NCBI RefSeq assembly: GCF_021352225.1
Contig: NZ_JAAUVI010000001.1
Span: 1,150,191-1,214,190, forward strand
Length of the DNA stretch: 64,000 nt
DNA from: Methylobacterium sp. C25
GTDB taxonomy: Bacteria; Pseudomonadota; Alphaproteobacteria; Rhizobiales; Beijerinckiaceae
Direction of reading: 5' to 3'
The position numbers and the translations under genes were made by a program. The notes under the pieces were generated by a model, which was not told the DNA's origin, ran no database searches, and was given only the letters and a program-made list of their open reading frames with translations. Below, piece after piece: positions 12,216 to 22,146 of this stretch. The stretch's first letter is position 1. Each line of letters begins with the position of its first letter.

Positions 12216-15200
12216 GTGAGCGGCCGCTTCGTCGTCGATCCGCTCACTCAGGAAGCCCAACGCCGGGCGGCCGACCCCCGCGTTTCGGCTTGGGTCTCGG
12301 CCAATGCCGGCGCCGGCAAAACCAAAGTGCTCACCGACCGGGTGCTCCGCCTCCTGCTCGATGGCTCACCGCCGGGCCGCATCCTCTGCCTGACCTTCAC
12401 CAAGGCGGCAGCCGCCAACATGTCGATCCGCGTCTTCCAGCGCCTCGGCCGCTGGGTGACGCTCGACGAAAAGGCCCTGTCCGACGAGCTGTTCGACTTA
12501 TCGGGCCGCAAGGCTTCGCGCGGCGAGCTGAGCCGGGCGCGCCGGCTCTTCGCCCGCGCCGTCGAGACGCCGGGCGGCCTCAAGATCGAGACGCTGCACG
12601 CGCTGTGCGAGCGCCTGCTGCACATGTTCCCCTTCGAGGCGAATGTCCCGGCCCGTTTCCAGGTGCTCGACGAAGATCAGACTCGCGAGGCCTTCGCTGC
12701 ACAGACCGACCGCGTGCTCGCCGACGCCATCCTCGGACGCCGACCGGATCTGCGCATGGCGTTCGACGTGGTCGGGCCGGAGGCGAGTGGTGACGCGTTA
12801 CGCGATGCGCTCAGGACCGCGATCCGCAGCCGCGCTTTCTTCGCCGACCAGGGGCACGCGTTGAAAGAAGGCCTCGCCGGTCTCGGCAAGGCCCTCGGCC
12901 TCGCGGACGGAGAGAGCGCCGACGCGATCGAAGAGCAAATCCTGACGGGCGGACCGCTCGGCGATGAGGCCCTCGTTGCCGGCTTGCGCACCGGGAAGGT
13001 CACCGACGAACGGCTGGCCGACGGCCTTGTCGCCGCGGCGCGCGCGAACAGCCGGCAAGAGGCGCTCGACGCCTATCGCGCGATCTTCTTCACCGACGAG
13101 GACAAGCCGCGAAAGGGTCTCGGGACCAAGGGTGTGCCTGAGCAGGTCCGACAACGCCTGGCTGACGAGCAGACGCGCCTCATCCCACTGTTCGACACGC
13201 TGCGCGCTGCGAACGCCCATGCCCGCACCAGTGCCCTCTTCCTGCTCGCATCGGAGATCCATCGCCGTGTCGAGCTCGAGAAAGGCCGCCTCGGCGCCCT
13301 CGATTTCGACGACCTGATTCACAAGACCCTGGACCTCTTGCGCCGAGTCGAGGTGTCCTGGGTTCTGTACAAGCTCGATCGCGGCATAGACCACGTCCTC
13401 GTCGACGAGGCGCAGGACACCAATCCGGCGCAGTGGGAGATCCTGCGCCGCATTACGGAGGAATTCGCGTCGGGCGAAGGGGCACGCGAGACCTTGCGCA
13501 CACGCTTCGCCGTGGGCGATCCAAAGCAGTCGATCTACAGCTTTCAGGGCGCCGAGCCGCGTGAGTTCGAAGAGACGCGGCGCGACTGGCGCAAGGCTTC
13601 CGGCAACGCTGGACTCGACTTCGAGGATGTCGAGCTGAGGCTGTCCTTTCGCTCGACTGCCGGGGTGCTCAGGGCGGTCGACGCCGTCTTCGCGTTGCCG
13701 GAGCATTTTCAGGGTCTCTCGTTTGCCGACACAGCTGTCGGCACGGTTCATGGCTCGGCGCGTGGCCCGGCGCCCGGAGCGGTCGAGCTGTGGCCCATTG
13801 CCGAGCCGGCCGAAGAACCTGATGCCGATGCCTGGACGGCTCCCGTCGACGCGCCCGAGCCGAACGCTCCGCCGATCCTCGTCGCTCGCCGCGTCGCCCG
13901 TGCCGTGCGAGACTGGACGACCACCGGCGACGCCTGCGGCCGTGTCTGGCGGCCGGGCGACGTGCTGATTCTGGTGCGCAAGCGGTCGGCGGCCTTCGAG
14001 GAGGTCATTCGGGCCCTGAAGGCGTTCAACGTCCCGGTCGCGGGACAAGACCGGCTAGAGGTGGCGGGCCATATCGCCGTGCTCGATCTCGTCGCCATCG
14101 GCCGCGCCGGTCTGCTGCCGGCCGACGATCTGACGCTCGCCACGGCCCTCAAGACGCCGCTCGTCGGGCTGACCGACGATGAGCTCGTGCGCATCGCCAG
14201 CCAACGCCCGGCGGAGGAGACCCTGGAGGATGCACTCCTGCGCCACGCGGCGGCCGGGGACGAGGCCGCCCAACGCGGGCACGCGAAACTCGGCGCCTGG
14301 ATCGCATTGGCGGCCGAGCAGGGGCCGTTCGGGTTCTACGCCGCGCTCCTCGGACCACTCGGCGGACGCAAAGCCCTGGTGGGCCGGCTCGGCGGCGAGG
14401 CGGGCGATGCCATCGACGTCTTTCTCGCCGCCGCCCAGGCTTTCGAAGGCGGTAGCGATGCGCCGAGCCTCGGCGCCTTCCTTGCCCGTTACGTGGCGCG
14501 GCCCGGCCGCGGCGAATCGAGCCACACGGTCAAGCGCGACATGGAATCGGGCCGCAACGAAGTTCGCGTCATGACCGTGCACGGTGCCAAGGGCCTGGAG
14601 GCGCCGGTGGTCGTGCTGATCGACGGCTGCGAGCCGCTCGGCCGCAACGATCCGGCCCTGCTGCCCCTTGCCACTACCGCGGTCCCGCCCGTCTGGATCG
14701 CCGGTCGCATCCAGGATTGCGCGGCGACGACAGAGGCACGCGCCACGCTGCATGCCCGCGCTCGCGAGGAGCACAACCGCCTTCTCTACGTCGCCATGAC
14801 TCGCGCGGCCGACCACCTCGTAGTCGCGCCCTATCGCGGCGCGACCCTCGAGACCCCCGCCTCGTGGTGCGAGATGGTGAGGATCGGCCTGGAGCGCGGC
14901 CTTGGGCCGGGCGAGCCGATGGAGACCGGGTACGGCCCGGTCACGTTGTGGCGTGATGGCCTCGCCGGCATCGCTCCTTCCGACGAGGCCAATGCGACGG
15001 TCGAGGCCAATGCCGCGGTGCCTGGCTGGCTGCGTCGTCCGGCTGAGGCGGAGAGCCAACCAGCCCCTCCTGTCAGCCCGTCGGGCGCACTCGCCGCTGC
15101 GGACGGACGTCGCGATCCCGGACGCCGCGAGGCGGCGGCCGAAGCAAGGCGGCGAGGAAAACTGATTCACTCCCTGATGGAGCATCTGCCGCGGCTTGCA

Positions 15201-15665
15201 CCGGAGAAGCGGGCCGAAGCAGCGGCCCGCTTCGTTACGGCGCGCGCGCCGTCGATGCCGTCACCGAAGCGCGGTGCCCTGGTGGCAGCGTGCTTGCAGC
15301 TCCTCGACGAACCCGATCTCGCCCCGCTCTTCGCGTCCGATGCCAGGGCTGAGGTGACGCTTGCTGGCAGCGTCGTGTTCGGAGATCAGGAGCGGCGCGT
15401 CTTCGGCCGCGTCGATCGCCTCGCCTTGGACGGCGATCGTGTGCTGGTCTGTGACTTCAAGACGGGTCGTCCGCCGGCCGAAAACGCCCCGCTGCCAGCC
15501 ACCGAGGCTGCGCAGATCGCGCTCTACGCGGCGCTTCTCGAAAGGATCTATCCGGGGCGCGAGGTTGTTCCGATGCTGGTCTGGACGTCCGGACCCGTCC
15601 TCCGGCGGCTCGACCACTCGGAGATCGTTGCTGCATTGGCGACGGTCGGCTTCGAGACCGCCTGA
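12216..15665 (+). CDS. addA: Double-strand break repair helicase-nuclease AddA
   Basis: UvrD-type helicase fused to a RecB-like nuclease; with AddB it processes double-strand ends for RecA loading. About 1149 residues, typical of alphaproteobacterial AddA. Walker A is NAGAGKTKVLTDR, motif II is LVDEAQDTN, motif III region VGDPKQSIYSFQGAEP, later motif VMTVHGAKGLEAPVV. The C-terminal nuclease has KLIHSLMEHL, GRVDRLAL and VCDFKTGRPP with catalytic Asp and Lys. I chose the GTG at 12216 because GGGAG lies eight bases upstream; a GTG at 12198 adds six residues but has no such site. AddB is not adjacent, unlike the usual addB-addA order. Confidence 0.93.
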   Translation: MSGRFVVDPLTQEAQRRAADPRVSAWVSANAGAGKTKVLTDRVLRLLLDGSPPGRILCLTFTKAAAANMSIRVFQRLGRWVTLDEKALSDELFDLSGRKASRGELSRARRLFARAVETPGGLKIETLHALCERLLHMFPFEANVPARFQVLDEDQTREAFAAQTDRVLADAILGRRPDLRMAFDVVGPEASGDALRDALRTAIRSRAFFADQGHALKEGLAGLGKALGLADGESADAIEEQILTGGPLGDEALVAGLRTGKVTDERLADGLVAAARANSRQEALDAYRAIFFTDEDKPRKGLGTKGVPEQVRQRLADEQTRLIPLFDTLRAANAHARTSALFLLASEIHRRVELEKGRLGALDFDDLIHKTLDLLRRVEVSWVLYKLDRGIDHVLVDEAQDTNPAQWEILRRITEEFASGEGARETLRTRFAVGDPKQSIYSFQGAEPREFEETRRDWRKASGNAGLDFEDVELRLSFRSTAGVLRAVDAVFALPEHFQGLSFADTAVGTVHGSARGPAPGAVELWPIAEPAEEPDADAWTAPVDAPEPNAPPILVARRVARAVRDWTTTGDACGRVWRPGDVLILVRKRSAAFEEVIRALKAFNVPVAGQDRLEVAGHIAVLDLVAIGRAGLLPADDLTLATALKTPLVGLTDDELVRIASQRPAEETLEDALLRHAAAGDEAAQRGHAKLGAWIALAAEQGPFGFYAALLGPLGGRKALVGRLGGEAGDAIDVFLAAAQAFEGGSDAPSLGAFLARYVARPGRGESSHTVKRDMESGRNEVRVMTVHGAKGLEAPVVVLIDGCEPLGRNDPALLPLATTAVPPVWIAGRIQDCAATTEARATLHARAREEHNRLLYVAMTRAADHLVVAPYRGATLETPASWCEMVRIGLERGLGPGEPMETGYGPVTLWRDGLAGIAPSDEANATVEANAAVPGWLRRPAEAESQPAPPVSPSGALAAADGRRDPGRREAAAEARRRGKLIHSLMEHLPRLAPEKRAEAAARFVTARAPSMPSPKRGALVAACLQLLDEPDLAPLFASDARAEVTLAGSVVFGDQERRVFGRVDRLALDGDRVLVCDFKTGRPPAENAPLPATEAAQIALYAALLERIYPGREVVPMLVWTSGPVLRRLDHSEIVAALATVGFETA

Positions 15666-15917
15666 ACGACCGATTGCGTACGGAAGGCTAAATTTTCGCC
15701 TTTGAAGGAAGATTCCCAAACGATTGCTGAGAAAAGACTTTTACTGTCACAATCGGCCCGTGTGCACTTTAAAGATGCTGAGCCGGCTGCGCCTTCTTAT
15801 GGCCAAGCTGTGGCGTCGAATCCTCATTCGCGGTAAAACTGTCTGGCTTGGCGAGTCGGCGCGCAGTCCCGTCAGGCGCCCACCGAAGAGGTTCGTTGCA
15901 AGCCAAGGGGTTGCCCA

Positions 15918-16151
15918 TTGACCACGCAGAACATCACCGTGACGGCACGCGAGCGTGACACGCTGCTGGCAGCGCTACGCTACTACCAGTTCTACCGGAT
16001 GCAGGGGCATCCGTTCGACCCGCAGCAGGACCACCTCATCGACATCATTGCCGCATCCGGGGGCAACGCTCTCGATCTGACGGAGATCGACGATCTCTGT
16101 GCCGGCCTCAACGGCAACAAGCACGCGCTCGGCATTGCAGCCGCAGCCTGA
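15918..16151 (+). CDS. Small conserved-type hypothetical protein
   Basis: A 77-residue protein starting at TTG with AAGGGG about eight bases before it. The sequence (TTQNITVTARERDTLLAALRYYQ, shown in part) looks like two helices, has DPQQDHLIDIIAASGG and ends in an Ala-rich tail. No signal peptide or membrane segment. I do not recognise the family with certainty; coding character and ribosome site support it as real. It is followed by a convergent small gene. Confidence 0.6.
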   Translation: MTTQNITVTARERDTLLAALRYYQFYRMQGHPFDPQQDHLIDIIAASGGNALDLTEIDDLCAGLNGNKHALGIAAAA

Positions 16152-16197
16152 ATTCGACGAATGACGGGGCGGCTCGTGCCGCCCCCGCATCGATCAT

Positions 16198-16428
16198 TCA
16201 GTACCGGGCGAACCACGGCAGCGCGGAACCGGCCGTCGACATCCCATCCATCACGGGTCCGCTCACGACGCTGATGGGCGCCTCATCGGGGACCTGAACG
16301 AGGCGCTGTACGAAGGCCTTGTGCGCACCCGGGGCCGGGCGCTGGACTGCCCCAACGATGGTCGGCGCGAGCAGCGCATAGGCTGTCATCAACGTGCCGG
16401 CGGCGAAGATCGTGATGACGTCGCGCAT
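16198..16428 (-). CDS. Small possible secreted or membrane-anchored hypothetical protein
   Basis: A 76-residue frame with a hydrophobic N-terminus (MRDVITIFAAGTLMTAYALL) that could be a signal peptide or anchor, followed by a polar stretch and no known motif. An ATG five codons upstream (16443) is equally possible. Codon usage is acceptable but not strong evidence. Function unknown. Confidence 0.45.
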   Translation of the reverse strand: MRDVITIFAAGTLMTAYALLAPTIVGAVQRPAPGAHKAFVQRLVQVPDEAPISVVSGPVMDGMSTAGSALPWFARY

Positions 16429-16867
16429 TGTGCCCAATCCCATCGATGCGGCCTCGGCGGCCCCTGGTATGGGTCAGGTGATAAGCGCTGCCATTTACGC
16501 GAAAGTTGCGTCAAAGGCCGGCCACGATGGCGACGTGCTGGAAGGGTTAAGAGGACCTTCCGCTGGTCTGATCGGACCCTGAAACTTTCTCCCCCTCCCT
16601 TCCGTATCCGATCCTCGGCTCTCGTGAAGACGGAAGCCGGTTCCTCGCAGGGCAGCGTCCGTGCCCCCGTACGCTTGCCCTGCGAGGCCCACCTGCCCGA
16701 GGCGGGCGTGGTCCAGACCAACACCGGCCCCCTCTGTGCTGCCAGTGACGCTGCCGTTCCGACACGCGCGTCATCCCTCCGTCACGCCCCCTCGACATCG
16801 TCCTGTGGACGTCTGAGGTTCGCATCCCGGCATCCGGCTTGCGTCCGGTCTGGCAAGGGTGATCAGC
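16429..16867. other. Long intergenic region upstream of zwf
   Basis: About 430 bp between a minus-strand small gene and zwf with no credible reading frame. It holds a large stem-loop (16643-16687) and a second partial one just after it (about 16688-16712), so the zwf transcript could carry a structured leader. No convincing promoter hexamers seen. Confidence 0.5.
16643..16687 (+). repeat. Large stem-loop in the zwf upstream region
   Basis: Arms 16643-16658 and 16671-16687 pair over 16 bp with one bulged T; the outer 12 bp are perfect (CCTCGCAGGGCA with its complement). The loop is 12 bases. No T tract follows. It may be part of a leader of zwf or an inverted-repeat element. Confidence 0.6.
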
Positions 16868-18334
16868 GTGCGCACGATTCCTCTAAGCGTCGGTCCGAAA
16901 TACCCGCAGGTGGTGGTGCTGTTCGGCGCTACCGGCGATCTGTCCCGGCGCAAGCTATTGCCGGGCCTGTTCCATCTCGTCATGGCGGGCTTCATCCCGG
17001 GCTGCCGGATCATTGGCGTATCGCTCGACGAACACGATGTCGAGAGCTTCCGGGCCTTCACCCGCAAGGCCCTCGACGAGTTCGCGGCTCGGTCTATCGG
17101 CGAGGCGGACTGGTCTGCCTTTGCCGAGACGCTCGACTACGTGCCGCTCTCAGCGGGTCCCGAAGTCCTGAAGGCCGCCGTGGCGCGTGCGGAAGCTTCG
17201 CTCGATGGAGAGACCCGTCGCCTCCATTACCTGAGCGTGCCGCCGGCTGCTGCGCTATCGGTCGTGCGTCTGCTCGGCGAGGCCGACCTCGTCGATCGTG
17301 CCCGCATCATCATGGAGAAGCCGTTCGGTACCGACCTCGCCAGTGCGGTTTCCCTGAATGCACGGCTGCACGAGGTTTTCACCGAGGAGCAGATCTTCCG
17401 GATCGACCATTTCCTCGGCAAGGAGGCGGCCCAGAACATCCTGGCCTTCCGTTTCGCCAACGGCCTGTTCGAGCCGATCTGGAACCGTACCTTCATCGAT
17501 CACGTCCAGATCGACGTTCCCGAGACCCTCGGGCTCGGCCAGCGCACCGGCTTCTATGAAGCCACCGGCGCCTTCAAGGACATGGTGGTCACCCACCTCT
17601 TCCAGATCCTCGGCTTCATGGCGATGGAGCCGCCGACCTCGCTCGAATCCGGGCCGATCAGCGAGGAGAAGAACAAGGTCTTTCGCTCGATGCTTCCGAT
17701 CGACCCGAAGGAGGTCGTTCGCGGACAATATGCCGGCTACCGATCGGAACCCGGCGTTGATCCGCTCTCGGAGACCGAGACCTTCATCGCGCTGCAATGC
17801 CGGATCGACAATTGGCGATGGGCCGGCGTGCCGTTCTTCCTGCGTACGGGCAAGCGGCTGGCGGAGGGACAGCGCATCATTTCGATCGCGTTCCGCGAGC
17901 CACCGAAAAGCATGTTCCCAGCGGGTTCGGGGGTCGGCGCGCAGGGACCGGACCATCTCACCTTCGATCTCGCCGACGCCACCAAAATGAGCCTGTCCTT
18001 CTACGGGAAGCGCCCAGGGCCCGGCATGAGGCTCGACAAACTCTCGATGCAGTTCTCCATGAAGGACACCGACCTGATCGGTGAGGTGCTGGAGGCCTAC
18101 GAGCGCCTGATCCTCGACGCCATGCGCGGGGATCACACGCTCTTCAATACGGCCGAGGGTATCGAGCGGCTCTGGGAGGTCTCGCAGCCGCTCCTCGACG
18201 AGCCGCCGCCGGTGAGGCTCTACGCGCCGGGCTCCTGGGGGCCGAAATCGATCCACCAACTCGTGGCACCGCATGCGTGGCGTCTGCCCTTCGAGCGGGT
18301 GTGGCGCGACAACAAGGCGGATGTGGAAGGCTGA
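16868..18334 (+). CDS. zwf: Glucose-6-phosphate 1-dehydrogenase
   Basis: First enzyme of the oxidative pentose phosphate and Entner-Doudoroff routes, 488 residues. The NADP fold is [18 protein letters not shown], the active-site motif is [14 protein letters not shown] and the catalytic/structural region [14 protein letters not shown] is present. The GTG at 16868 is chosen because AAGGG lies eight bases upstream; the in-frame GTG at 16859 would sit on that site. No pgl or edd neighbour, so it is a stand-alone unit, preceded by a structured region. Confidence 0.96.
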   Translation: MRTIPLSVGPKYPQVVVLFGATGDLSRRKLLPGLFHLVMAGFIPGCRIIGVSLDEHDVESFRAFTRKALDEFAARSIGEADWSAFAETLDYVPLSAGPEVLKAAVARAEASLDGETRRLHYLSVPPAAALSVVRLLGEADLVDRARIIMEKPFGTDLASAVSLNARLHEVFTEEQIFRIDHFLGKEAAQNILAFRFANGLFEPIWNRTFIDHVQIDVPETLGLGQRTGFYEATGAFKDMVVTHLFQILGFMAMEPPTSLESGPISEEKNKVFRSMLPIDPKEVVRGQYAGYRSEPGVDPLSETETFIALQCRIDNWRWAGVPFFLRTGKRLAEGQRIISIAFREPPKSMFPAGSGVGAQGPDHLTFDLADATKMSLSFYGKRPGPGMRLDKLSMQFSMKDTDLIGEVLEAYERLILDAMRGDHTLFNTAEGIERLWEVSQPLLDEPPPVRLYAPGSWGPKSIHQLVAPHAWRLPFERVWRDNKADVEG

Positions 18335-18418
18335 GAGCTCTCGATAATTCGGATGCCGCTTCGAAACATCGGCGCCGATCCCAGGTTGGCCCCTTCGTGT
18401 GACCAAACAGGATCGACC

Positions 18419-18649
18419 ATGAAGAAGTTGATGATGACCGCTTGTGCGCTCGCTCTCTCGTCCTTGGCGCTGGCGCAGATGACGGATTCCGCCGATGCGC
18501 GCAGCCGGCACAGCAAGGGCATGAGCGCGAAGAGTGCCACCAGCAAGACCGGTGGCCGGATGTCGTCTCCGTCAGCAGCGGGCGGCAACTCGGCCTCACC
18601 GTCGCAACCCGGCGCGCGGGGAAGCGGGGGCGCCAGCGGCTCAAACTGA
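18419..18649 (+). CDS. Small secreted Ser/Gly-rich protein
   Basis: A 76-residue protein with a clear signal peptide (MKKLMMTACALALSSLALAQ) and a low-complexity mature part rich in Ser, Gly, Ala and Lys (GGNSASPSQPGARGSGGASG). No known domain. The start is set by the signal peptide; a longer frame upstream has no coding character. Function unknown; likely periplasmic. Confidence 0.62.
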   Translation: MKKLMMTACALALSSLALAQMTDSADARSRHSKGMSAKSATSKTGGRMSSPSAAGGNSASPSQPGARGSGGASGSN

Positions 18650-18795
18650 GACCCGAAGGCGGGATCGCGATCAGCCCGCCGACAGGAATGCCGGCAGGCT
18701 TTGCGTGCGGAAACACCAAAAGGGCATTCTCCAAGACACCGCGTCCCGTCCAGATTGGCTATGGATCGGTTGAACGACGCCGAGCCAATCCGAAG

Positions 18796-18825
18796 GACCC
18801 CGCAGCCTGTCTGGTTCGCGGGGTC
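18796..18825. terminator. Weak terminator-like hairpin
   Basis: An 8-bp GC-rich stem (18796-18803 with 18818-18825) with a 14-base loop lies between the two convergent small genes. It is flanked by another inverted repeat (GATTGGCT near 18752 with AGCCAATC near 18783). The T run is poor, so termination is only possible. Confidence 0.35.
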
Positions 18826-18863
18826 TCGTTGCCTCTAGGCTGGTGCGCGGCGAAGTGCTGGCC

Positions 18864-19232
18864 TCACCGAGCCGCGTCGAGGCTGTTTTTCGCTCGGCCG
18901 ACCGCGTCCAGGCAGGCCTTCTCGTCGCCCTTGCCGTCAGCGGTGCGGGCTTCGTCGAGCGCGACCTTGGCGGCTTGTGCCTTGTCGGCTCCCTTGCCGG
19001 CATCGGCGGATGTCTCGGGGGACTTCGTGGAGGCTTCCCCAGCGGCGCCGGTCTTACCCTGTCCAGCTCGGGCAGCGGCTTCCGCTTGACCAGCCGACCC
19101 GGCCGCGATCGCCTGCTTGCCTTCCTCGCTCACCTTGCCGGAGAGGGCTTTGATCCCCTCTGCGCAGGGCGAGGCGAACGCCGGAACCGCCAGGGACGTC
19201 AGGAGGACGGCGAGGCACGCGGTACGTGTCAT
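18864..19232 (-). CDS. Small secreted Ala/Lys-rich helical protein
   Basis: A 122-residue protein with a signal peptide (MTRTACLAVLLTSLAVPAFA) and a mature domain rich in Ala, Lys, Gly and Glu, probably helical or disordered. Two Cys (SPCAEGIKAL near the start and EKACLDAVGRAK near the end) could form a disulfide joining the two ends. I do not recognise a family. A long palindrome lies just upstream. Confidence 0.65.
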   Translation of the reverse strand: MTRTACLAVLLTSLAVPAFASPCAEGIKALSGKVSEEGKQAIAAGSAGQAEAAARAGQGKTGAAGEASTKSPETSADAGKGADKAQAAKVALDEARTADGKGDEKACLDAVGRAKNSLDAAR

Positions 19233-19269
19233 CGGAGGCTTTCCTGGTCTCGTGCCATGGAGTTGCCGA

Positions 19270-19303
19270 TACCCCCTCTCCCCGCGGGCGGGGAGAGGGG
19301 GTA
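19270..19303. repeat. Perfect 16-bp inverted repeat (C/G-rich palindrome)
   Basis: Arms 19270-19285 and 19288-19303 are exact reverse complements with only two bases between. The arms are CCCCCTCTCCCCGC-like, similar in style to the CTCC-rich hairpins between atpD and atpC. It lies just after the 3' end of the molybdenum hydroxylase gene and before a small gene on the same strand. Confidence 0.65.
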
Positions 19304-19324
19304 ACCGCGCCGACTCCGAAAGGA

Positions 19325-21670
19325 TCAGCTTGAGAGCTGGTCCTTGATCGGCAGTTGCCGGATGCGGCGGCCGGTGGCGGCGAAGACCGCGTTGGCGATG
19401 GCCGGGGCGACCGGCGGGACGCCGGGTTCGCCGACGCCGCCGAGCGGTCCGTTGAAGTCGCCCGAGCCGAGCAGGTGAACCCGCAGGTCCTTCGGGGCAG
19501 CGTCGATGCGCACCACTTCGTAGCCGTCGAAGTTGTTCTGCTCGGCGCGGCCGTTCTTGAAGGTGATCTGGGAGGAGAGCGCGAGGCCCATTCCCATCAC
19601 CACGGCGCCTTCCATCTGCGAGCGCACCCGCTCCGGATTGACCTGAGCTCCGCTATCGACGGCGATGTCGACGGCGTGCACCTTCACCTCGCCGCGATCG
19701 TCGACTTCCACCTCGGCCGCCACCGCGGTGTAGGTGACGAAGCTGTAGTGGCCGGCGACGCCGAGGCCGCGGCCCTTCGGCAGCTTGCGGCCCCAGCCGG
19801 CGCCCTTCGCCGCCGCCTGGATCACGCCCTTCAGGCGGGCCGTATCGATCGGGTAGCGCGCCGGGTCCTCACCGTAGTTCCAGACATCGCCGATCGTGTT
19901 CGGGTCGATCTTCCGATCGGGCCCGATCAGGGCGAGCAGGTATTCCAACGGCTCCTTGCCTGCAGCATGCGCGAGTTCGGCCACGAAGGACTGGATCGCG
20001 AAGGCGTGCGGGATGTTCGAGACCGAGCGGAACCAGCCGATGCGGACGTGGGCCGAGGCTTCCGGGTTCTCGAGTCGGACGTTCGGCAGGTTCAGAGGCA
20101 GGTTGGTGAGCCCCATGCCGAGCTCGAACGGCAGCTCGTGCTTCGGATCGGGCGCGAAGATCGAGCCGATCGTCGGCGCGGTCGAGCGATGCAGCCAGGC
20201 CACCGGCATGCCCTTGTCGTCGAGGCCAGCCTCCAGGCGCTCCACCGAGATGGTGTGGTAGTAGCCGTGGTGCAAATCGTCCTCGCGGGTCCAGGTGAGC
20301 TTGACCGGAGCACCGCCGACGGCCTGCGAGCAGAGCGCTGCCTCGACCACGTAGTCGGGCTTCGACTTGCGGCCGAAGCCGCCGCCGAGCAGCGTGACGT
20401 TCACCTTCACCTTGTCGTCAGGAAGGTTGAGGCGCTTCATCAGCCGGTCGTTGGCCGCCTGCGGACCCTGCGTGCAGGCCCAGGCCTCGCAGAAGCCGTC
20501 CTTGACCCGCGCCACCGCCGCCGGGGGCTCCATCGGGGCCTGGGCGAGGTGGGGGACGAAGTACTCGGCCTGGAGCTTGGTCTTGGCCTTCGCCATGGCG
20601 GCGTCGACGTCGCCCTGGTTGCGTACGACCTTGCCTGGCTGGCGGGCCGCTGCTTCCAGCTCCTTGCGGAAGGCGGTGGTGTCGTAGTTGGCGTTGGGGC
20701 CGTCATCCCAAACGATCTTGAGGGCCTCGCGGCCCTTCATGGCGGCCCAGGTGTTCTTGGCCACCACCGCGATGCCGCCGAGCGGCATGAACTCGGAGGG
20801 AATCTCGCCGCCCTCGATCTTCACGGTCTTCACGACGCCGGGGATCTTGAGGGTCGCGGAATCGTCGAAGCTCTTCACCTTGCCGCCATAGACGGCGGGG
20901 CGGGCCACCACGGCGTAGAGCATGCCGTCGAGCTTGGTGTCCAAGCCGTAGATCGCGTTGCCGGTGGTGATGTCGTGGTTGTCGATGAGGCCGATCTTAC
21001 CCTTGCCGATGTAACGGAAGGCCTTGGGATCCTTCAGCTTCACGCTCTCGCGGGCAGGCACCGGCAGCTCGGCGGCAGCGGCCGCGAACTCTCCGTAGCC
21101 GGCTTTCTTTCCAGACTTGGCGTGGCTGAGGACGTGGTTCTCGGCCGTGACCTCGCCCTCCGGGACGCCCCACTTCTTGGCGGCGGCCTGGATCAGCATC
21201 AGCCGGGCGGCCGCGCCCGCATGGCGGAAATGCTGGAAGAAGTGGCGCAGCGAGCGCGAGCCGTCGGTGTCCTGGTTGCCGAAGCGGGATTCGTCGCCCC
21301 AGGCCTGGATCACCTTGACCTTCGACCAGTCGGCCTCGAGTTCGTCGGCGACCGTGAAGGCGATCGAGGTGCGCACGCCCGTGCCCATCTCGGAGCGGTG
21401 GTTAGTGACGGTGACCGTGCCGTCGGCGGCGATGGCGACGAAGATCTTGGGATCGTCCTGCCAGCCATGCGGCATGCCATCGGCGCCGTATTTCTTCTCC
21501 TTCTGCTCCTTGGTCTGGCCTTCGTCGGCGCGTGCATCACGCAGCGAGAGCGCGAGCACCAGGGCACCGAGGCCACCGAGCGTCGCGCGTCGGCTGACGT
21601 TATCGAGGAGGGCGGGAGCCTTCGAGGAATTGGCCGCGATGTCGGCCATCATCTTTGCGTCGTGGATCAC
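19325..21670 (-). CDS. Molybdenum hydroxylase large subunit (xanthine dehydrogenase family, IorB-like)
   Basis: Molybdopterin-binding catalytic subunit, 781 residues, of the isoquinoline 1-oxidoreductase / aldehyde oxidase type. It has a twin-arginine signal ([17 protein letters not shown]) near residues 25-45, so the enzyme is probably periplasmic. Cofactor motifs include [15 protein letters not shown] and [16 protein letters not shown] with the catalytic Glu. The GTG start overlaps the stop of the small subunit by four bases (GTGA) and has GGAGG seven bases before it, showing translational coupling. Substrate unknown; purine, aldehyde or N-heterocycle are possible. Partner of the downstream-facing cytochrome c is plausible. 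Confidence 0.88.
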   Translation of the reverse strand: MIHDAKMMADIAANSSKAPALLDNVSRRATLGGLGALVLALSLRDARADEGQTKEQKEKKYGADGMPHGWQDDPKIFVAIAADGTVTVTNHRSEMGTGVRTSIAFTVADELEADWSKVKVIQAWGDESRFGNQDTDGSRSLRHFFQHFRHAGAAARLMLIQAAAKKWGVPEGEVTAENHVLSHAKSGKKAGYGEFAAAAAELPVPARESVKLKDPKAFRYIGKGKIGLIDNHDITTGNAIYGLDTKLDGMLYAVVARPAVYGGKVKSFDDSATLKIPGVVKTVKIEGGEIPSEFMPLGGIAVVAKNTWAAMKGREALKIVWDDGPNANYDTTAFRKELEAAARQPGKVVRNQGDVDAAMAKAKTKLQAEYFVPHLAQAPMEPPAAVARVKDGFCEAWACTQGPQAANDRLMKRLNLPDDKVKVNVTLLGGGFGRKSKPDYVVEAALCSQAVGGAPVKLTWTREDDLHHGYYHTISVERLEAGLDDKGMPVAWLHRSTAPTIGSIFAPDPKHELPFELGMGLTNLPLNLPNVRLENPEASAHVRIGWFRSVSNIPHAFAIQSFVAELAHAAGKEPLEYLLALIGPDRKIDPNTIGDVWNYGEDPARYPIDTARLKGVIQAAAKGAGWGRKLPKGRGLGVAGHYSFVTYTAVAAEVEVDDRGEVKVHAVDIAVDSGAQVNPERVRSQMEGAVVMGMGLALSSQITFKNGRAEQNNFDGYEVVRIDAAPKDLRVHLLGSGDFNGPLGGVGEPGVPPVAPAIANAVFAATGRRIRQLPIKDQLSS

Positions 21671-22146
21671 AGCTTGCCTCCTTCGTTGGTGGAGGCCGAC
21701 TGGCCGGCAGCCTGATGAATCGCCGCGCGGATGCGCGGGTAGGTGCCACATCGACAGATGTTGCCGCTCATCGCCTCGTCGATATCGGCGTCGGTGGGCT
21801 TCGGGGTGTCCTTGAGAAGGGACGCCGCCTGCATGATCTGCCCGCACTGGCAGTAGCCGCACTGGGCCACGTTGAGATCGCGCCAGGCGACCTGGACCGG
21901 ATGGTTGCCGTCGGGCGAGAGCCCCTCGATGGTGAGCACCTCCTGGCCTTCCGCCGCCGAAATCGGCGTGGTGCAGGCGCGGGTGGCGGAGCCGCCGACA
22001 TGGATCGTGCAGGCCCCGCAGAGCGCCTGGCCGCAGCCGAACTTCACGCCCGTGAAGCCGAGTTCGTCGCGCAGGTACCAGAGCAGCGGCATGTCGGGAT
22101 CGCCGTCGAAGCTTCGCTCCGCGCCGTTCACGGTGAGTTTGATCAT
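21667..22146 (-). CDS. (2Fe-2S) small subunit of molybdenum hydroxylase (IorA-like)
   Basis: Electron-transfer subunit with two [2Fe-2S] clusters, 159 residues. The first cluster motif is [15 protein letters not shown] plus a later Cys; the second is [12 protein letters not shown] with [11 protein letters not shown]. This is the usual layout for the small subunit of this family. It has no signal of its own and would be exported with the Tat-bearing large subunit. Start ATG at 22146 (MIKLTVNG) fits the family N-terminus. First gene of a two-gene operon. Confidence 0.92.
   Translation of the reverse strand: MIKLTVNGAERSFDGDPDMPLLWYLRDELGFTGVKFGCGQALCGACTIHVGGSATRACTTPISAAEGQEVLTIEGLSPDGNHPVQVAWRDLNVAQCGYCQCGQIMQAASLLKDTPKPTDADIDEAMSGNICRCGTYPRIRAAIHQAAGQSASTNEGGKL

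Noticed and set aside
15724-15921. 65-residue frame after addA
   Set aside because: Basic low-complexity sequence, no family features and no convincing ribosome site.
19355-21715. 786-residue frame on the plus strand opposite the hydroxylase gene
   Set aside because: It is a mirror of the real gene in a high-GC genome: rich in Arg, His, Gly and Asp with no motif, while the minus strand shows clear cofactor motifs.
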